In this document: positions 41,967-50,320 of the stretch, one piece after another | Position numbering within the stretch: position 1 is the first letter of the stretch | Layout of the letters: each line of letters starts with the position of its first letter | DNA from: Streptomyces caelestis | Lineage (GTDB): Bacteria; Actinomycetota; Actinomycetes; Streptomycetales; Streptomycetaceae | DNA length: 64,000 bases | Direction: 5' to 3' | NCBI RefSeq assembly: GCF_014205255.1 | Contig: NZ_JACHNE010000001.1 | Coordinates: forward strand, 5,580,001 to 5,644,000 | Position numbers and translations under genes: made by a program | The notes under the pieces: generated by a model | Told to the model about the DNA's origin: nothing | The model's database searches: none | Seen by the model: only the letters and a program-made list of their open reading frames with translations

Positions 41967-42422
41967 ATGAGTATCGAAGACGTGCGGCTGCGTGATGTCG
42001 TGGAGGACGACCTCGACGCGTTCTGCGCTTACGAGCAGGATCCCGAGGCAGCCCGGCGGTCGAGGTTCACGCCCCGGTCGCGGGAGGCCTTCATGTCCCA
42101 CTGGAAGGAGCGGGTGCTCGGGGACGACACCTGCTTCGTGCAGACCGTGACCGTGGGCGGTGACGTCGCCGGCAACTTGGTCGCCTGGTGGGACGGGGAC
42201 CGTCGCTTCCTGGGGTACTGGCTGGGGCGGGCGTACTGGGGGCGCGGCATCGGCAGCAGGGCACTGGGACTTTTCCTGGAGCGGGAGAAGGACCGGCCCC
42301 TGCATGCCGACCCGTTCAGCGGCAACACCGGTTCCGTACGTCTCCTCGAGAAGCACGGCTTCCGTCCTGTCGGCACCGTCCGGCACGGAGACGACGAGCA
42401 CGTCCTGCTGGTTCTGACGTGA
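41967..42422 (+). CDS. GNAT family N-acetyltransferase
   Basis: 151 residues. The acetyl-CoA binding signature RAYWGRGIGSRALGLFL follows a beta strand (FLGYWLG); the N-terminus VRLRDVVEDDLDAFCAYEQD and C-terminal NTGSVRLLEKHGFRPVGTV are typical of RimJ/RimL-like GNATs. Substrate unknown. Its stop overlaps the GTG of the following gene (GTGA), so the two are coupled. Confidence 0.9.
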   Translation: MSIEDVRLRDVVEDDLDAFCAYEQDPEAARRSRFTPRSREAFMSHWKERVLGDDTCFVQTVTVGGDVAGNLVAWWDGDRRFLGYWLGRAYWGRGIGSRALGLFLEREKDRPLHADPFSGNTGSVRLLEKHGFRPVGTVRHGDDEHVLLVLT

Positions 42423-43217
42423 CCGACAGACCGCACCGCACGTTCGAAGACCTCGTCGCCGAAGGAGCCTCCGTCCCCACCGAAGGCTGGGACTTCTCCT
42501 GGTTCGAGGGGCGGGCCACCGAGGCGCGGCCCTCCTGGGGGTATGCGATGTCGATGGCCCGGGCGGCTGGGGCGGGCGCGTGCCGTGCTCGACGTCCAGA
42601 CCGGCGGCGGGGAAGTGCTGGACTTCGCTCTCGCCCAGGCCCCGAAGCGGCCTCTGCTCGCCGTCGCCACCGAGGGCTGGCCGCCGAACATCGCCAAGGC
42701 GACCGCCCTGCTCCGTCCGCGCGGGGTGCCGGTCGTCGCCGCGCCCGAGGACGCTCCGCTGCCCTTCGCCGACGCGGCCTTCGACCTGGTCGTGAGCCGG
42801 CATCCCGTCCGCCCGCACTGGCTGGAGATCGCCCGTGTCCTCCAGCCCGGAGGGACGTACTTCGCCCAGCACGTGGGGCCGGGCAGCGTCTTCGAACTCG
42901 TCGAGCACTTCCTCGGTCCCCAGCCGGGCGAGGTACGCGGCGGTCGCCATCCCGAGCGTGAGCGGGCCGACGCCGAGGCCGCGGGGCTGGATGTCGTCGA
43001 TCTGCGGGCGGAGCGGCTCCGCATGGAGTTCCACGACATCGGCGCGGTCGTGCACTTCCTGCGGAAGGTCGTGTGGATGGTGCCCGGCTTCACCGTCGAG
43101 GCGTACGAGCCGCAGCTCCGCGCGCTGCACGAGCGCATCCAGGCCGAAGGGCCCTTCGTCGCCCACAGCACCCGCCACCTCTTCGACGCACGCAAGCCGG
43201 GCACCCGTCGGGCCTGA
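42419..43217 (+). pseudogene. SAM-dependent methyltransferase, frameshifted
   Basis: The first ~45 codons (TFEDLVAEGASVPTEGWDFS, SWGYAMSMARAAG) are in one frame; from about 42580 the sense continues in another (AVLDVQTGGGEVLDFALAQA, PEDAPLPFADAAFDLVVSRH, LQPGGTYFAQHVGPGS). One extra G in CCCGGG at 42558-42563 explains it: CCCGG would read MARRLGRARAVLDVQTGGGE. The SAM-binding motif I and the rest of the fold are intact, so this is either a very recent mutation or a sequence error. Intact length would be about 265 residues. Confidence 0.85.
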
Positions 43218-43248
43218 TCCGGCACGCACGACACGCCGACCCGCCGGA

Positions 43249-44514
43249 TCACGCGTGCGGGCCGACCCTCACCTCCCCCACCACCAACTCCGGCCTCGCC
43301 TCCAGCACCTCGCCCACCCGCTCCACCCGCTCGCCCAGCTCCCGTTCCTGCCGTGCCGTCAGCCGGACGAGTGGCTCGACCGTGACGGTCGTACGACGAC
43401 CCTGGCGCCGCTGGTGCCAGACGCCCGCCACCACACCGTCCACCAGCAGCACGGGGTAGTTGCCCGCCTGGCCGCCCGCCAGGGCGCGCTCGTAGGCCGC
43501 ACCGGGGAACAGCCGCTCGCGGGGCTGCGCGGCGATGACGTACGCGTCGAAGTACGGCAGCAGCCGCACGCCCCGCGCGGGCCCGTCCGGGAACTCGGTG
43601 TCACCCGCGGCCACCCACGCCCGCGTGCCCTCGAAGCCGACCTCCTCGATGCCGCCCGCGGTGGCCAGCTCCCGGAACAGGGTGGCGGCCCAGCCGGCCG
43701 GCGCCGCCAGCCACTTCGCGAAGTGCTGCGGGGTCGCCGGCCCGTACGCGTGGAGATAACGGCGTACGAACGTCCCCAACGCACCGCCATGCCCCCATTC
43801 CCCGCCAGTCCCGAATTCCCCGCCGGTTCCCCGTTCCGCGCCCGTCCCCAACGCGCGCCCCGTCCCCTCGCCCTCGCCCCGGCCCCCGTCGGCCGCCCCC
43901 GCAACCGGCGGACGCATGAACGTCGCCTTCCTGCCGCGGTTCGGGCCGAAGCACAGCGCGCCGGCCCAGCCCGCGCGGTGCAGCACCTGCCGCCAGCGTG
44001 GCCACATGTCCTGGAAGGCGGGCATCACGCGGTCGCCGGCCCACGGGCCCGTCCGCGCGACGATCTCCTCGGTCAGTTCGTCGAGCGTCAGCGTCAGGCA
44101 CGTGCCGTCGAGCGCCTCGCCGATCGCCGCCACGACCTGGGCGGCCTGTTCCTCGGTGAGCCGTACGTCGGGCGGGAAGGGGCTCGGCCCGGCCGGGACC
44201 GCGGTCAAGGCGGCAGACCAGAGGGGGAGTTCGTGGGCGGGGAGGAGATGGACCGTTCCGCGCGGGCCGTACGTCTTGATCAGCGAATGTCCGTCCCAGA
44301 GTGCCGCCCGCACGTCCGCCCGTGTCAGCGCGGATGTCCGAACCCCCACCGACACCTCGGCCGCGGACAGCACCTGCGCGTGCGCCCCCATCATCGCGCC
44401 GACCACCTCGGCGACGGGCGTCCCGCTCCCGGCCTGCGTGGCCTGCCCGGCCTGGAACTGCCGCCCGATCCGTCGTGCGCTCGCCGCGTCCCACGTGATC
44501 CTCGAGGTCGTCAT
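43249..44514 (-). CDS. Winged-helix DNA-binding protein (AlkZ/YcaQ-like, HTH_42)
   Basis: 421 residues. The blocks GVRTSALTRADVRAALWDGH, GTVHLLPAHELPLWSAALT and RRYLHAYGPATPQHFAKWLA followed by RGVRLLPYFDAYVIAAQPRE and NYPVLLVDGVVAGVWHQRRQ match the HTH_42 (DUF1006) family that includes the crosslink glycosylases AlkZ and YcaQ. The catalytic Q-x-Q/D motif of active glycosylases is not evident, so activity is uncertain. A Gly/Glu/Thr-rich insertion (about residues 208-247) with a repeated GTGGE-like unit interrupts the fold. Confidence 0.88.
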   Translation of the reverse strand: MTTSRITWDAASARRIGRQFQAGQATQAGSGTPVAEVVGAMMGAHAQVLSAAEVSVGVRTSALTRADVRAALWDGHSLIKTYGPRGTVHLLPAHELPLWSAALTAVPAGPSPFPPDVRLTEEQAAQVVAAIGEALDGTCLTLTLDELTEEIVARTGPWAGDRVMPAFQDMWPRWRQVLHRAGWAGALCFGPNRGRKATFMRPPVAGAADGGRGEGEGTGRALGTGAERGTGGEFGTGGEWGHGGALGTFVRRYLHAYGPATPQHFAKWLAAPAGWAATLFRELATAGGIEEVGFEGTRAWVAAGDTEFPDGPARGVRLLPYFDAYVIAAQPRERLFPGAAYERALAGGQAGNYPVLLVDGVVAGVWHQRRQGRRTTVTVEPLVRLTARQERELGERVERVGEVLEARPELVVGEVRVGPHA

Positions 44515-44870
44515 GGCACGACGCTAGACCCGCAAGAGGACAGGTTCTGGCCTAATGGCGGGGCTGGCGGGCGGTCAAGCGGGCGTTCGCGGCCGGGGTC
44601 ACCCGTTGGGGGGAATACGAGGACAAGAAGGTGAGGGGGCCCCAGATGCGGCAAACACGTGGGATCCCTCTCAGGCCGCATGATTCCCCTGCATACGGGC
44701 AGCGTATGAGCTGCGTAGTGGGCTGTGCATGGCTGCGTTTCGGCCAGGAGCAAGCCGTGAACGAGGGATCCCGCGGACATCGGGGCGTCGCCGGATGGCT
44801 CCGGAGAGTAGTTGTGGCACGCCGATGCACGCAGCATCACTTACGAAGGGTTATGGTGGAAGCCCCCCCT
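44515..44870. other. Intergenic region, probable transcribed leader or small RNA
   Basis: 356 bp that end directly in a strong terminator but contain no convincing gene. Two short frames cross the terminator (one ending GTPMHAASLTKGYGGSPP, from a GTG at 44729), which argues against coding. A terminated transcript of about 200-270 nt starting somewhere in 44640-44720 is likely, i.e. a small RNA or an attenuated leader for uppS. I could not assign its promoter. Confidence 0.35.
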
Positions 44871-44912
44871 CGGGCCGGTCCGTCTCCCCCCCACGGACCG
44901 GCCCGTTTTTTT
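44871..44912 (+). terminator. Strong Rho-independent terminator
   Basis: CGGGCCGGTCCGT (44871-44883) pairs perfectly with ACGGACCGGCCCG (44893-44905) around a nine-base C-rich loop and is followed by seven T. This is the clearest intrinsic terminator in the window and points to a rightward transcript ending here, 184 bp before uppS. Confidence 0.92.
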
Positions 44913-45095
44913 GTGCCTCGGGCACGGCCTGAAGCACCGGCCGGAATTCTGCGTTCCGCACCCGTGAGCGGCCCACGGTGGCAGCGGGGGTAGGCTTCGC
45001 CTCTGGGGACTGCCACACGGACAGGGACCGCCCGCGGCCGCGACCGGACCGCATGCCGCGGCCTGTCCGATCCGTACGGAGGGGCTGACAATCAC

Positions 45096-45869
45096 GTGAA
45101 CCTGCGCGACAAGCTGCGTGGCCTGCTGGTCAGGCTGTACGCACGCCGGGTGGAAGGCCACCTGGACCACGCTCAGGTGCCCAAGCACATCGGCGTCATC
45201 ATGGACGGCAACCGGCGCTGGGCGAAGGCCGCCGGTTCCAGCACCGTCCACGGTCACCGGGCAGGTGCCGAGAAGATCGAGGAGTTCCTCGGCTGGTGCG
45301 CCGAGACGGATGTCGAGGTCGTCACCCTCTGGCTGCTGTCCACGGACAACTTCGACCGGCCGCAGGAGGAGCTCGTCCCGCTGCTCGGCATCATCGAGGA
45401 CGTCGTGCGCACCCTCGCCGCCGACGGCCGCTGGCGCGTGCACCACGTGGGCACACCCGACCTCCTGCCCTCCGGGATGCAGACGGTCCTCAAGGAGGCC
45501 GAGGAGACCACCGCGCACATCGACGGGATACTGGTCAACGTCGCCATCGGCTACGGCGGCCGCCAGGAGATCGCCGACGCCGTGCGCTCCATGCTGCTCG
45601 ACGCCCAGGACCGGGGCACCTCGATGGAGGAGCTCGCCGAGGCCGTCGACACCGACATGATCGGGCGTCACCTCTACACGAGCGACCAGCCCGACCCCGA
45701 CCTGGTGATCCGCACCAGCGGTGAGCAGCGGCTGTCCGGATTCATGCTCTGGCAGACCGCGCACTCCGAGTACTACTTCTGTGACGTGTTCTGGCCGGCC
45801 TTCCGCAAGGTCGACTTCCTGCGCGCCCTGCGCGACTACGCCGCCCGCCACCGGCGCTACGGCGGCTGA
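45096..45869 (+). CDS. uppS: Isoprenyl transferase (cis-prenyl diphosphate synthase, UppS family)
   Basis: 257 residues. The catalytic Asp37 is in HIGVIMDGNRRWAKAAGS, followed by HGHRAGAEKIEEFLGW, LWLLSTDNFDRPQEEL and the C-terminal signature DPDLVIRTSGEQRLSGFMLW and SEYYFCDVFWPAFRK. It condenses isopentenyl diphosphate with an allylic primer, in the cytoplasm, to make long-chain or medium-chain polyprenyl diphosphate carriers for wall synthesis. Streptomyces have more than one homologue, so undecaprenyl specificity is likely but not certain. GTG start; GGAGG lies about 12 bases upstream. Confidence 0.95.
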   Translation: MNLRDKLRGLLVRLYARRVEGHLDHAQVPKHIGVIMDGNRRWAKAAGSSTVHGHRAGAEKIEEFLGWCAETDVEVVTLWLLSTDNFDRPQEELVPLLGIIEDVVRTLAADGRWRVHHVGTPDLLPSGMQTVLKEAEETTAHIDGILVNVAIGYGGRQEIADAVRSMLLDAQDRGTSMEELAEAVDTDMIGRHLYTSDQPDPDLVIRTSGEQRLSGFMLWQTAHSEYYFCDVFWPAFRKVDFLRALRDYAARHRRYGG

Positions 45870-45912
45870 GCCGCACGAGCCGCCCGCCACCGGCGCCACG
45901 GCGCTGAGCCGG
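45838..45912. repeat. Short tandem duplication of the uppS 3' end
   Basis: GCCGCCCGCCACCGGCGC occurs at about 45839 and again at 45880, each followed by a variant of TACGGCGGCTGAGCC / CACGGCGCTGAGCC. The unit is ~41 bp and includes the stop codon. The second copy is outside the gene. Confidence 0.6.
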
Positions 45913-46337
45913 CAGTTTCCGCACGAGCAGTACTCCGGGCGCACTGCGGCCCACCCCACCCGGCGCGGGACTTCGCGGGACTTCGCACGACCCCGCAGGC
46001 CGCCGGGCACCGCGGTCACCGCATGTCGCAACCCCTCCCGGTACCCCTCCGAGGACGCGCGTAACACGGAGTTCACCCGCCCGCCGTCATATGCCCTGGC
46101 ATGGCGACGCTCGTTCGAGGGCATAAGCCAGTCAGGTCGACGCCCGAACCCCGGGTGTCGGATCTCAGCGGACGGCACGGGGCCGTCCGCCCGGGAGGCC
46201 CTTTGCACCAGCCCGATCGTGCGGTCACAGCACGGACGAAGGCGGAGGGCCGGTTCTCGGCCCGCGCAGGGCGGCCGACGACCGGTCCAGCTCCACTCCG
46301 TCGCTCCCCGACCTCATCCGAGGGGGTACGTCCTTCC
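45913..46337. other. Intergenic region between uppS and phoH
   Basis: 425 bp without a supportable gene. GCGGGACTTC is present twice in tandem near 45963. The last 20 bases hold a GAGGGGG ribosome site for phoH. No clear promoter was identified. Confidence 0.4.
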
Positions 46338-47663
46338 GTGGTGACCAGCACAAAGCGCCACAAGCCCGACCGGCGCACCTATGTTCTCGACACCAGCGTC
46401 CTGCTGGCCGACCCGAACGCCCTGAGCCGCTTCGACGAGCACGAGGTCGTGCTTCCCATCGTCGTGGTGACGGAACTGGAGGCCAAGCGGAACCATCCCG
46501 AACTCGGCTACTTCGCCCGGCAGGCCCTGCGTCTGCTCGACGACTACCGGGTGCGGTACGGCCGCCTCGATGCCCCCATCCCGACCGGGGACCTCGGCGG
46601 AACCGTCCGTGTCGAGCTCAATCACTCGGACCCCAGCGTGCTGCCCAGCGGCTACCGCCTGGGGGACAACGACTCCCGCATCCTCGCGGTCGCCCGCAAC
46701 CTCCAGGCCGAGGGATTCGATGTCACCGTCGTGTCCAAGGACCTCCCGCTCAGGATCAAGGCGTCCTCCGTCGGGCTCCTCGCCGAGGAGTACCGCGCGG
46801 AGCTCGCCATCACGGACTCCTCTGGCTGGACCGGAATGTCCGAACTGACCCTGCCCGGCGAGCAGGTGGACATCCTCTTCGAGGAGGGGCACGTCTACGT
46901 CCCCGAGGCCGCCGACCTGCCGGTGCACACGGGCCTGATGATCCAGTCGGAGCGCGGCAAGGCGCTCGGCCGGGTCACACCCGAGGGCAGCATCCGTGTC
47001 GTGCGCGGGGATCGGGAGGTCTTCGGCATCAAGGGCCGCAGTGCCGAGCAGCGGATCGCGCTGGACCTGCTGCTCGACCCGGACGTCGGGATCGTGTCGA
47101 TGGGCGGCCGGGCCGGCACCGGCAAGTCGGCGCTGGCGCTGTGCGCGGGTCTGGAGGCGGTGCTGGAGCGCCGTCAGCACCAGAAGGTGATGGTCTTCCG
47201 TCCGCTGTACGCGGTGGGCGGGCAGGAGCTCGGCTATCTGCCCGGCACCGAGGCGGAGAAGATGAGCCCCTGGGCGCAGGCGGTGTTCGACACGCTGTCG
47301 GCGGTCACCAGCCGGGAGGTCATCGAGGAGGTCACCGCCCGCGGGATGCTGGAGGTGCTGCCGCTCACCCACATCCGCGGGCGTTCGCTGCACGACGCGT
47401 TCGTGATCGTCGACGAGGCCCAGTCGCTGGAACGGAACGTACTTCTGACCGTTCTGTCCCGGATCGGAGCCAATTCACGGGTGGTTCTCACTCATGACGT
47501 GGCCCAGCGGGACAACCTGAGGGTCGGCCGGTACGACGGTGTCGTCGCCGTCGTCGAGAAGCTGAAGGGTCATCCGCTGTTCGCGCATGTGACCCTGACC
47601 CGGTCCGAGAGGTCGCAGATCGCCGCTCTTGTGACCGAAATGCTCGAAGACGGGCAGATCTGA
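46338..47663 (+). CDS. phoH2: PhoH-family ATPase with N-terminal PIN domain
   Basis: 441 residues from one of two adjacent GTG codons. Residues 10-150 form a PIN nuclease domain (RTYVLDTSVLLADPNALSRF, VVTELEAKRN, LGDNDSRILAVARNL). Residues 230-435 form a PhoH/SF1-like ATPase with Walker A GGRAGTGKSALAL (about 255) and Walker B FVIVDEAQSLE (about 354). PIN-PhoH (PhoH2) proteins unwind and cut RNA in an ATP-dependent way. It is full length. A hairpin follows the stop. Confidence 0.92.
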   Translation: MVTSTKRHKPDRRTYVLDTSVLLADPNALSRFDEHEVVLPIVVVTELEAKRNHPELGYFARQALRLLDDYRVRYGRLDAPIPTGDLGGTVRVELNHSDPSVLPSGYRLGDNDSRILAVARNLQAEGFDVTVVSKDLPLRIKASSVGLLAEEYRAELAITDSSGWTGMSELTLPGEQVDILFEEGHVYVPEAADLPVHTGLMIQSERGKALGRVTPEGSIRVVRGDREVFGIKGRSAEQRIALDLLLDPDVGIVSMGGRAGTGKSALALCAGLEAVLERRQHQKVMVFRPLYAVGGQELGYLPGTEAEKMSPWAQAVFDTLSAVTSREVIEEVTARGMLEVLPLTHIRGRSLHDAFVIVDEAQSLERNVLLTVLSRIGANSRVVLTHDVAQRDNLRVGRYDGVVAVVEKLKGHPLFAHVTLTRSERSQIAALVTEMLEDGQI

Positions 47664-47700
47664 CCGTCCTGCCCCAAACGAGGGCGGTTACTCCGTAGTT

Positions 47701-47741
47701 GGCGCCGTCCGGAAAGGCGAAGAGCCTAGCCGGGCGGCGCC
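47701..47741 (+). terminator. Hairpin after phoH
   Basis: GGCGCCGTCCGG pairs with CCGGGCGGCGCC (one G-U) around a 17-base loop, 38 bp after the phoH stop; only a short T-poor tail follows. Confidence 0.6.
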
Positions 47742-48082
47742 TTCGTGCGTGCCCTTTCTGTGAATCTCCCGCACCAAACGGGATGTGAGCTTTCACACGC
47801 AACTCGGAATTGCCTTGCCCCGTCGTGTTGCGGCAGAGTCTCTCTCCTGTCAGGCCCCGCATACGACACACCTGTACCCCCAGCGGTACGGCACCACTAA
47901 AAGCACAGCTTCAACTGCATAGCGATGTCGTATGCCGCCCGAGCACCACGCGGCACTCCCCGTGAGGGAGTTGCCCACCGGGCCCGCGCCTCCCGTGACC
48001 CCGCAGTTGGGGAGGCCAGTGCCAGGGGCACGATTGCGTCCGCGAGGGTCACCGAAGCGGGCGATGCTGGAAGGAAAACCGT
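47742..48082. other. Long upstream region of the SLT transglycosylase gene with inverted repeats
   Basis: 341 bp with no gene. TGTGA-N4-TCACA lies at 47784-47797. GCATACGACA (47859-47868) is the exact reverse complement of TGTCGTATGC (47926-47935), 57 bases apart, which could close a structured leader. Related Streptomyces wall-hydrolase genes are often under c-di-AMP riboswitches, but I do not see the conserved core of that riboswitch here. An AAGGA ribosome site ends seven bases before the GTG. Confidence 0.4.
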
Positions 48083-48781
48083 GTGAGCCGGATCTCGGTC
48101 CGGGGATTCGCAGTGGCTTCGGCCACGGCGGTCACCGCTGTTGGAAGCGTCGTCGGCGTTGCCTCTGGCAGCACCGCGCAGAACAACGACGCTGAAGCGA
48201 CGGCCAGTGGCACCACGCTGCTCGCGGACATTCCCGCGGGCCAGCAGGCCCAGGTGCAGACGGCGTCGCTGACGCAGCAGGCCGACGCCCAGGCCATCGC
48301 CGCTGACGCGAGCGCGAAGAAGGACGCCGAGGAGGCCGCCCGCAAGGCCGCCGCCGAGACGGCCATCGCCAAGAAGGAAGCCGCGGAGAAGGCCGCCAAG
48401 GCAGCCGAGGCCGCCAAGGAGCGCGCGAAGGCCAAGGAAGCCGCCAGCCGCTCCAAGGACATCTCCGACTTCCCCGTCGCGACCTCCTACACCATCGCGC
48501 AGATCCAGGCGATGGCGCGGCAGATGGTGCCGGCGGGTCAGTTCCAGTGCTTCAGCAACATCGTGGACCACGAGTCCGACTGGAACTACAAGGCGGTCAA
48601 CCCCTCCTCCGGCGCCTACGGCATGTTCCAGGCACTGCCCGGCACCAAGATGTCCTCCGCCGGTGCCGACTGGCGGACCAACCCGGCCACCCAGATCAAG
48701 TGGGGCCTGAACTACATGAACGACCGCTACGGCAGCCCGTGTGATGCCTGGTCGTTCTGGCAGGCCAACAACTGGTACTGA
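48083..48781 (+). CDS. Secreted lytic transglycosylase (SLT domain)
   Basis: 232 residues. Signal peptide to about residue 32 (VASATAVTAVGSVVGVASG). An Ala/Lys/Glu coiled-coil spacer spans ~70-140 (EEAARKAAAETAIAKKEAAE). The C-terminal goose-lysozyme-like/SLT domain (~155-232) has the catalytic Glu in FSNIVDHESDWNYKAVNPSS, then GAYGMFQALPG and WGLNYMNDRYGSPCDAW. It cleaves peptidoglycan glycan strands; such proteins act in growth and spore germination in Streptomyces. GTG start with AAGGA. Single gene with a long leader. Confidence 0.9.
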   Translation: MSRISVRGFAVASATAVTAVGSVVGVASGSTAQNNDAEATASGTTLLADIPAGQQAQVQTASLTQQADAQAIAADASAKKDAEEAARKAAAETAIAKKEAAEKAAKAAEAAKERAKAKEAASRSKDISDFPVATSYTIAQIQAMARQMVPAGQFQCFSNIVDHESDWNYKAVNPSSGAYGMFQALPGTKMSSAGADWRTNPATQIKWGLNYMNDRYGSPCDAWSFWQANNWY

Positions 48782-48916
48782 TCCCGCGGCCCTGAGCCGC
48801 AGCCATCCTCAGCGCGAGCCCCTCACTGTACGACGGTGGGGGGCCAACGCCATGTACGGTCTTGACGGACGACTCCAGGGGGAGTGGTGCGGAGAGACGG
48901 GGGAAAAGGACGGATC

Positions 48917-50224
48917 ATGTCGCGAGTGCCAGGGTGGCTCGGCCGGCTCGGTGCCGGACTGACCGAGATGAGCGAGCGGTGGAACGAGCGTCGTGCCGAG
49001 GCCGAACGGGAGCGTGAGGAGACCGAGTCCCACACGTCGTCCGACGAACACGTGCCGCCGCCCCCGGACTACGCGCCCGACGTTCCCGCCCGGCCCGAGC
49101 CCGCGCTGGCCGTGCCGTGGGGGGTACGGGTCGCGGCGGAGGCCGGCTGGCGGCTGCTCGTCCTCGCGGGCACGCTGTGGGTGCTCATGCGGATCATCAG
49201 CGCCGTCCAGCTGGTGGTACTGGCGTTCGCGAGCGCACTGCTCATCACCGCGATCCTCCAGCCGACCGTGGCGCGGCTGCGGCGGCTGGGAGTGCCGCGT
49301 GGGCCGGCCACGGCGCTGACGGCGATCCTCGGCTTCGTCGTCATGGGGCTGATCGGCTGGTTCGTGACCTGGCAGGTCATGGAGAACATCGACGACCTCT
49401 CCGGCCAGATCCAGGACGGCATCGACGAGTTGCGGAACTGGCTGCTGAACAGCCCGTTCCACGTCACGGACAAGCAGATCAACGAGATCGCCAAGAACCT
49501 GCGGGAGGCGGTCGGCGCGAACACCGACCAGATCACCTCGGCGGGGCTGGAGGGCGTGACCGTCGTCGTCGAGGCTCTGACGGGGATTCTGCTGACGGTC
49601 TTCTCGACGCTGTTCCTGCTCTACGACGGCAAGCGGATCTGGCAGTGGACGCTGAAGCTGGTGCCGGCGGCGGCGCGGCCGGGCGTGGCCGGGGCCGGGC
49701 CGGCGGCGTGGCGGACGCTGACGGCGTATGTGCGGGGCACGGTGGTCGTCGCGCTGATCGACGCGATCTTCATCGGGCTGGGGATCTACTTCCTCGATGT
49801 GCCGATGGCCGTGCCGCTGGCGGTGTTCATCTTCCTGTTCGCGTTCATCCCGCTGGTGGGCGCCGTGGTGTCCGGGGCGCTGGCGGTGGTGGTCGCGCTG
49901 GTCACCCAGGGGGTGTTCACGGCTGTCATGACGCTGGCGGTGGTGCTGGCGGTGCAGCAGATCGAGGGCCACATCCTGCAGCCGTTCATCCTGGGGCGGG
50001 CGGTGCGGGTGCATCCGCTGGCGGTGGTGCTGTCGGTGGCGTGCGGGGGGATGGTGGCCGGGATCGGGGGTGCGGTGGTGGCCGTGCCGCTGGTGGCCGT
50101 GACGAACACGGTGGCGGGGTATCTGCGGGCGTATTCACGGCAGTCGGCGTTGCGGCATTCGGTACGCCCGCGGGGTGCTACGGCGATGAGTGCGGAGCCC
50201 GAACGGGAGGAGCCGTCGGAGTAG
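48917..50224 (+). CDS. AI-2E family transporter
   Basis: 435 residues. A charged cytoplasmic N-terminus (~65 residues) precedes seven or eight membrane helices typical of the AI-2E (TqsA/YdiK) family: LLVLAGTLWVLMRIISAVQL, LGFVVMGLIGWFVTWQVM, the 100-residue loop, then TVVVALIDAIFIGLGIYFLD, AVFIFLFAFIPLVGAVVSG and VQQIEGHILQPFILGRAV. Substrates are unproven for most members (autoinducer-2 efflux, Na+/H+ exchange). AAGGA before the ATG. A perfect hairpin follows and is shared with the convergent ahpD gene. Confidence 0.92.
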   Translation: MSRVPGWLGRLGAGLTEMSERWNERRAEAEREREETESHTSSDEHVPPPPDYAPDVPARPEPALAVPWGVRVAAEAGWRLLVLAGTLWVLMRIISAVQLVVLAFASALLITAILQPTVARLRRLGVPRGPATALTAILGFVVMGLIGWFVTWQVMENIDDLSGQIQDGIDELRNWLLNSPFHVTDKQINEIAKNLREAVGANTDQITSAGLEGVTVVVEALTGILLTVFSTLFLLYDGKRIWQWTLKLVPAAARPGVAGAGPAAWRTLTAYVRGTVVVALIDAIFIGLGIYFLDVPMAVPLAVFIFLFAFIPLVGAVVSGALAVVVALVTQGVFTAVMTLAVVLAVQQIEGHILQPFILGRAVRVHPLAVVLSVACGGMVAGIGGAVVAVPLVAVTNTVAGYLRAYSRQSALRHSVRPRGATAMSAEPEREEPSE

Positions 50225-50259
50225 CCGGCTCCCAGGGGCTGCGCCCCCTCGAAAGGCAA

Positions 50260-50296
50260 CAGGGCCCCGCCCACCGGTCAGGTGGGCGGGGCCCTG
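50260..50296. terminator. Bidirectional hairpin terminator
   Basis: CAGGGCCCCGCCCACC pairs perfectly with GGTGGGCGGGGCCCTG (16 bp) around a five-base loop between the convergent AI-2E and ahpD genes. Confidence 0.85.
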
Positions 50297-50320
50297 CGAC
50301 GTGCGGCAGGCAACCGAGGG

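Noticed and set aside
44729..44932. 67-residue gene ending across the terminator
   Set aside because: Its last third is encoded by the terminator stem, loop and T-run, which is incompatible with a normal gene; retained only as evidence for a transcript.
47784..47797. Crp binding site
   Set aside because: TGTGA-N4-TCACA has the wrong spacing for TGTGA-N6-TCACA and does not fully fit the Streptomyces GTG-N6-GNCAC pattern; kept as an unassigned inverted repeat.
47742..48082. c-di-AMP (ydaO-type) riboswitch before the transglycosylase gene
   Set aside because: Expected by analogy with other Streptomyces wall hydrolase genes, but I could not find the conserved core sequences; only inverted repeats are visible.
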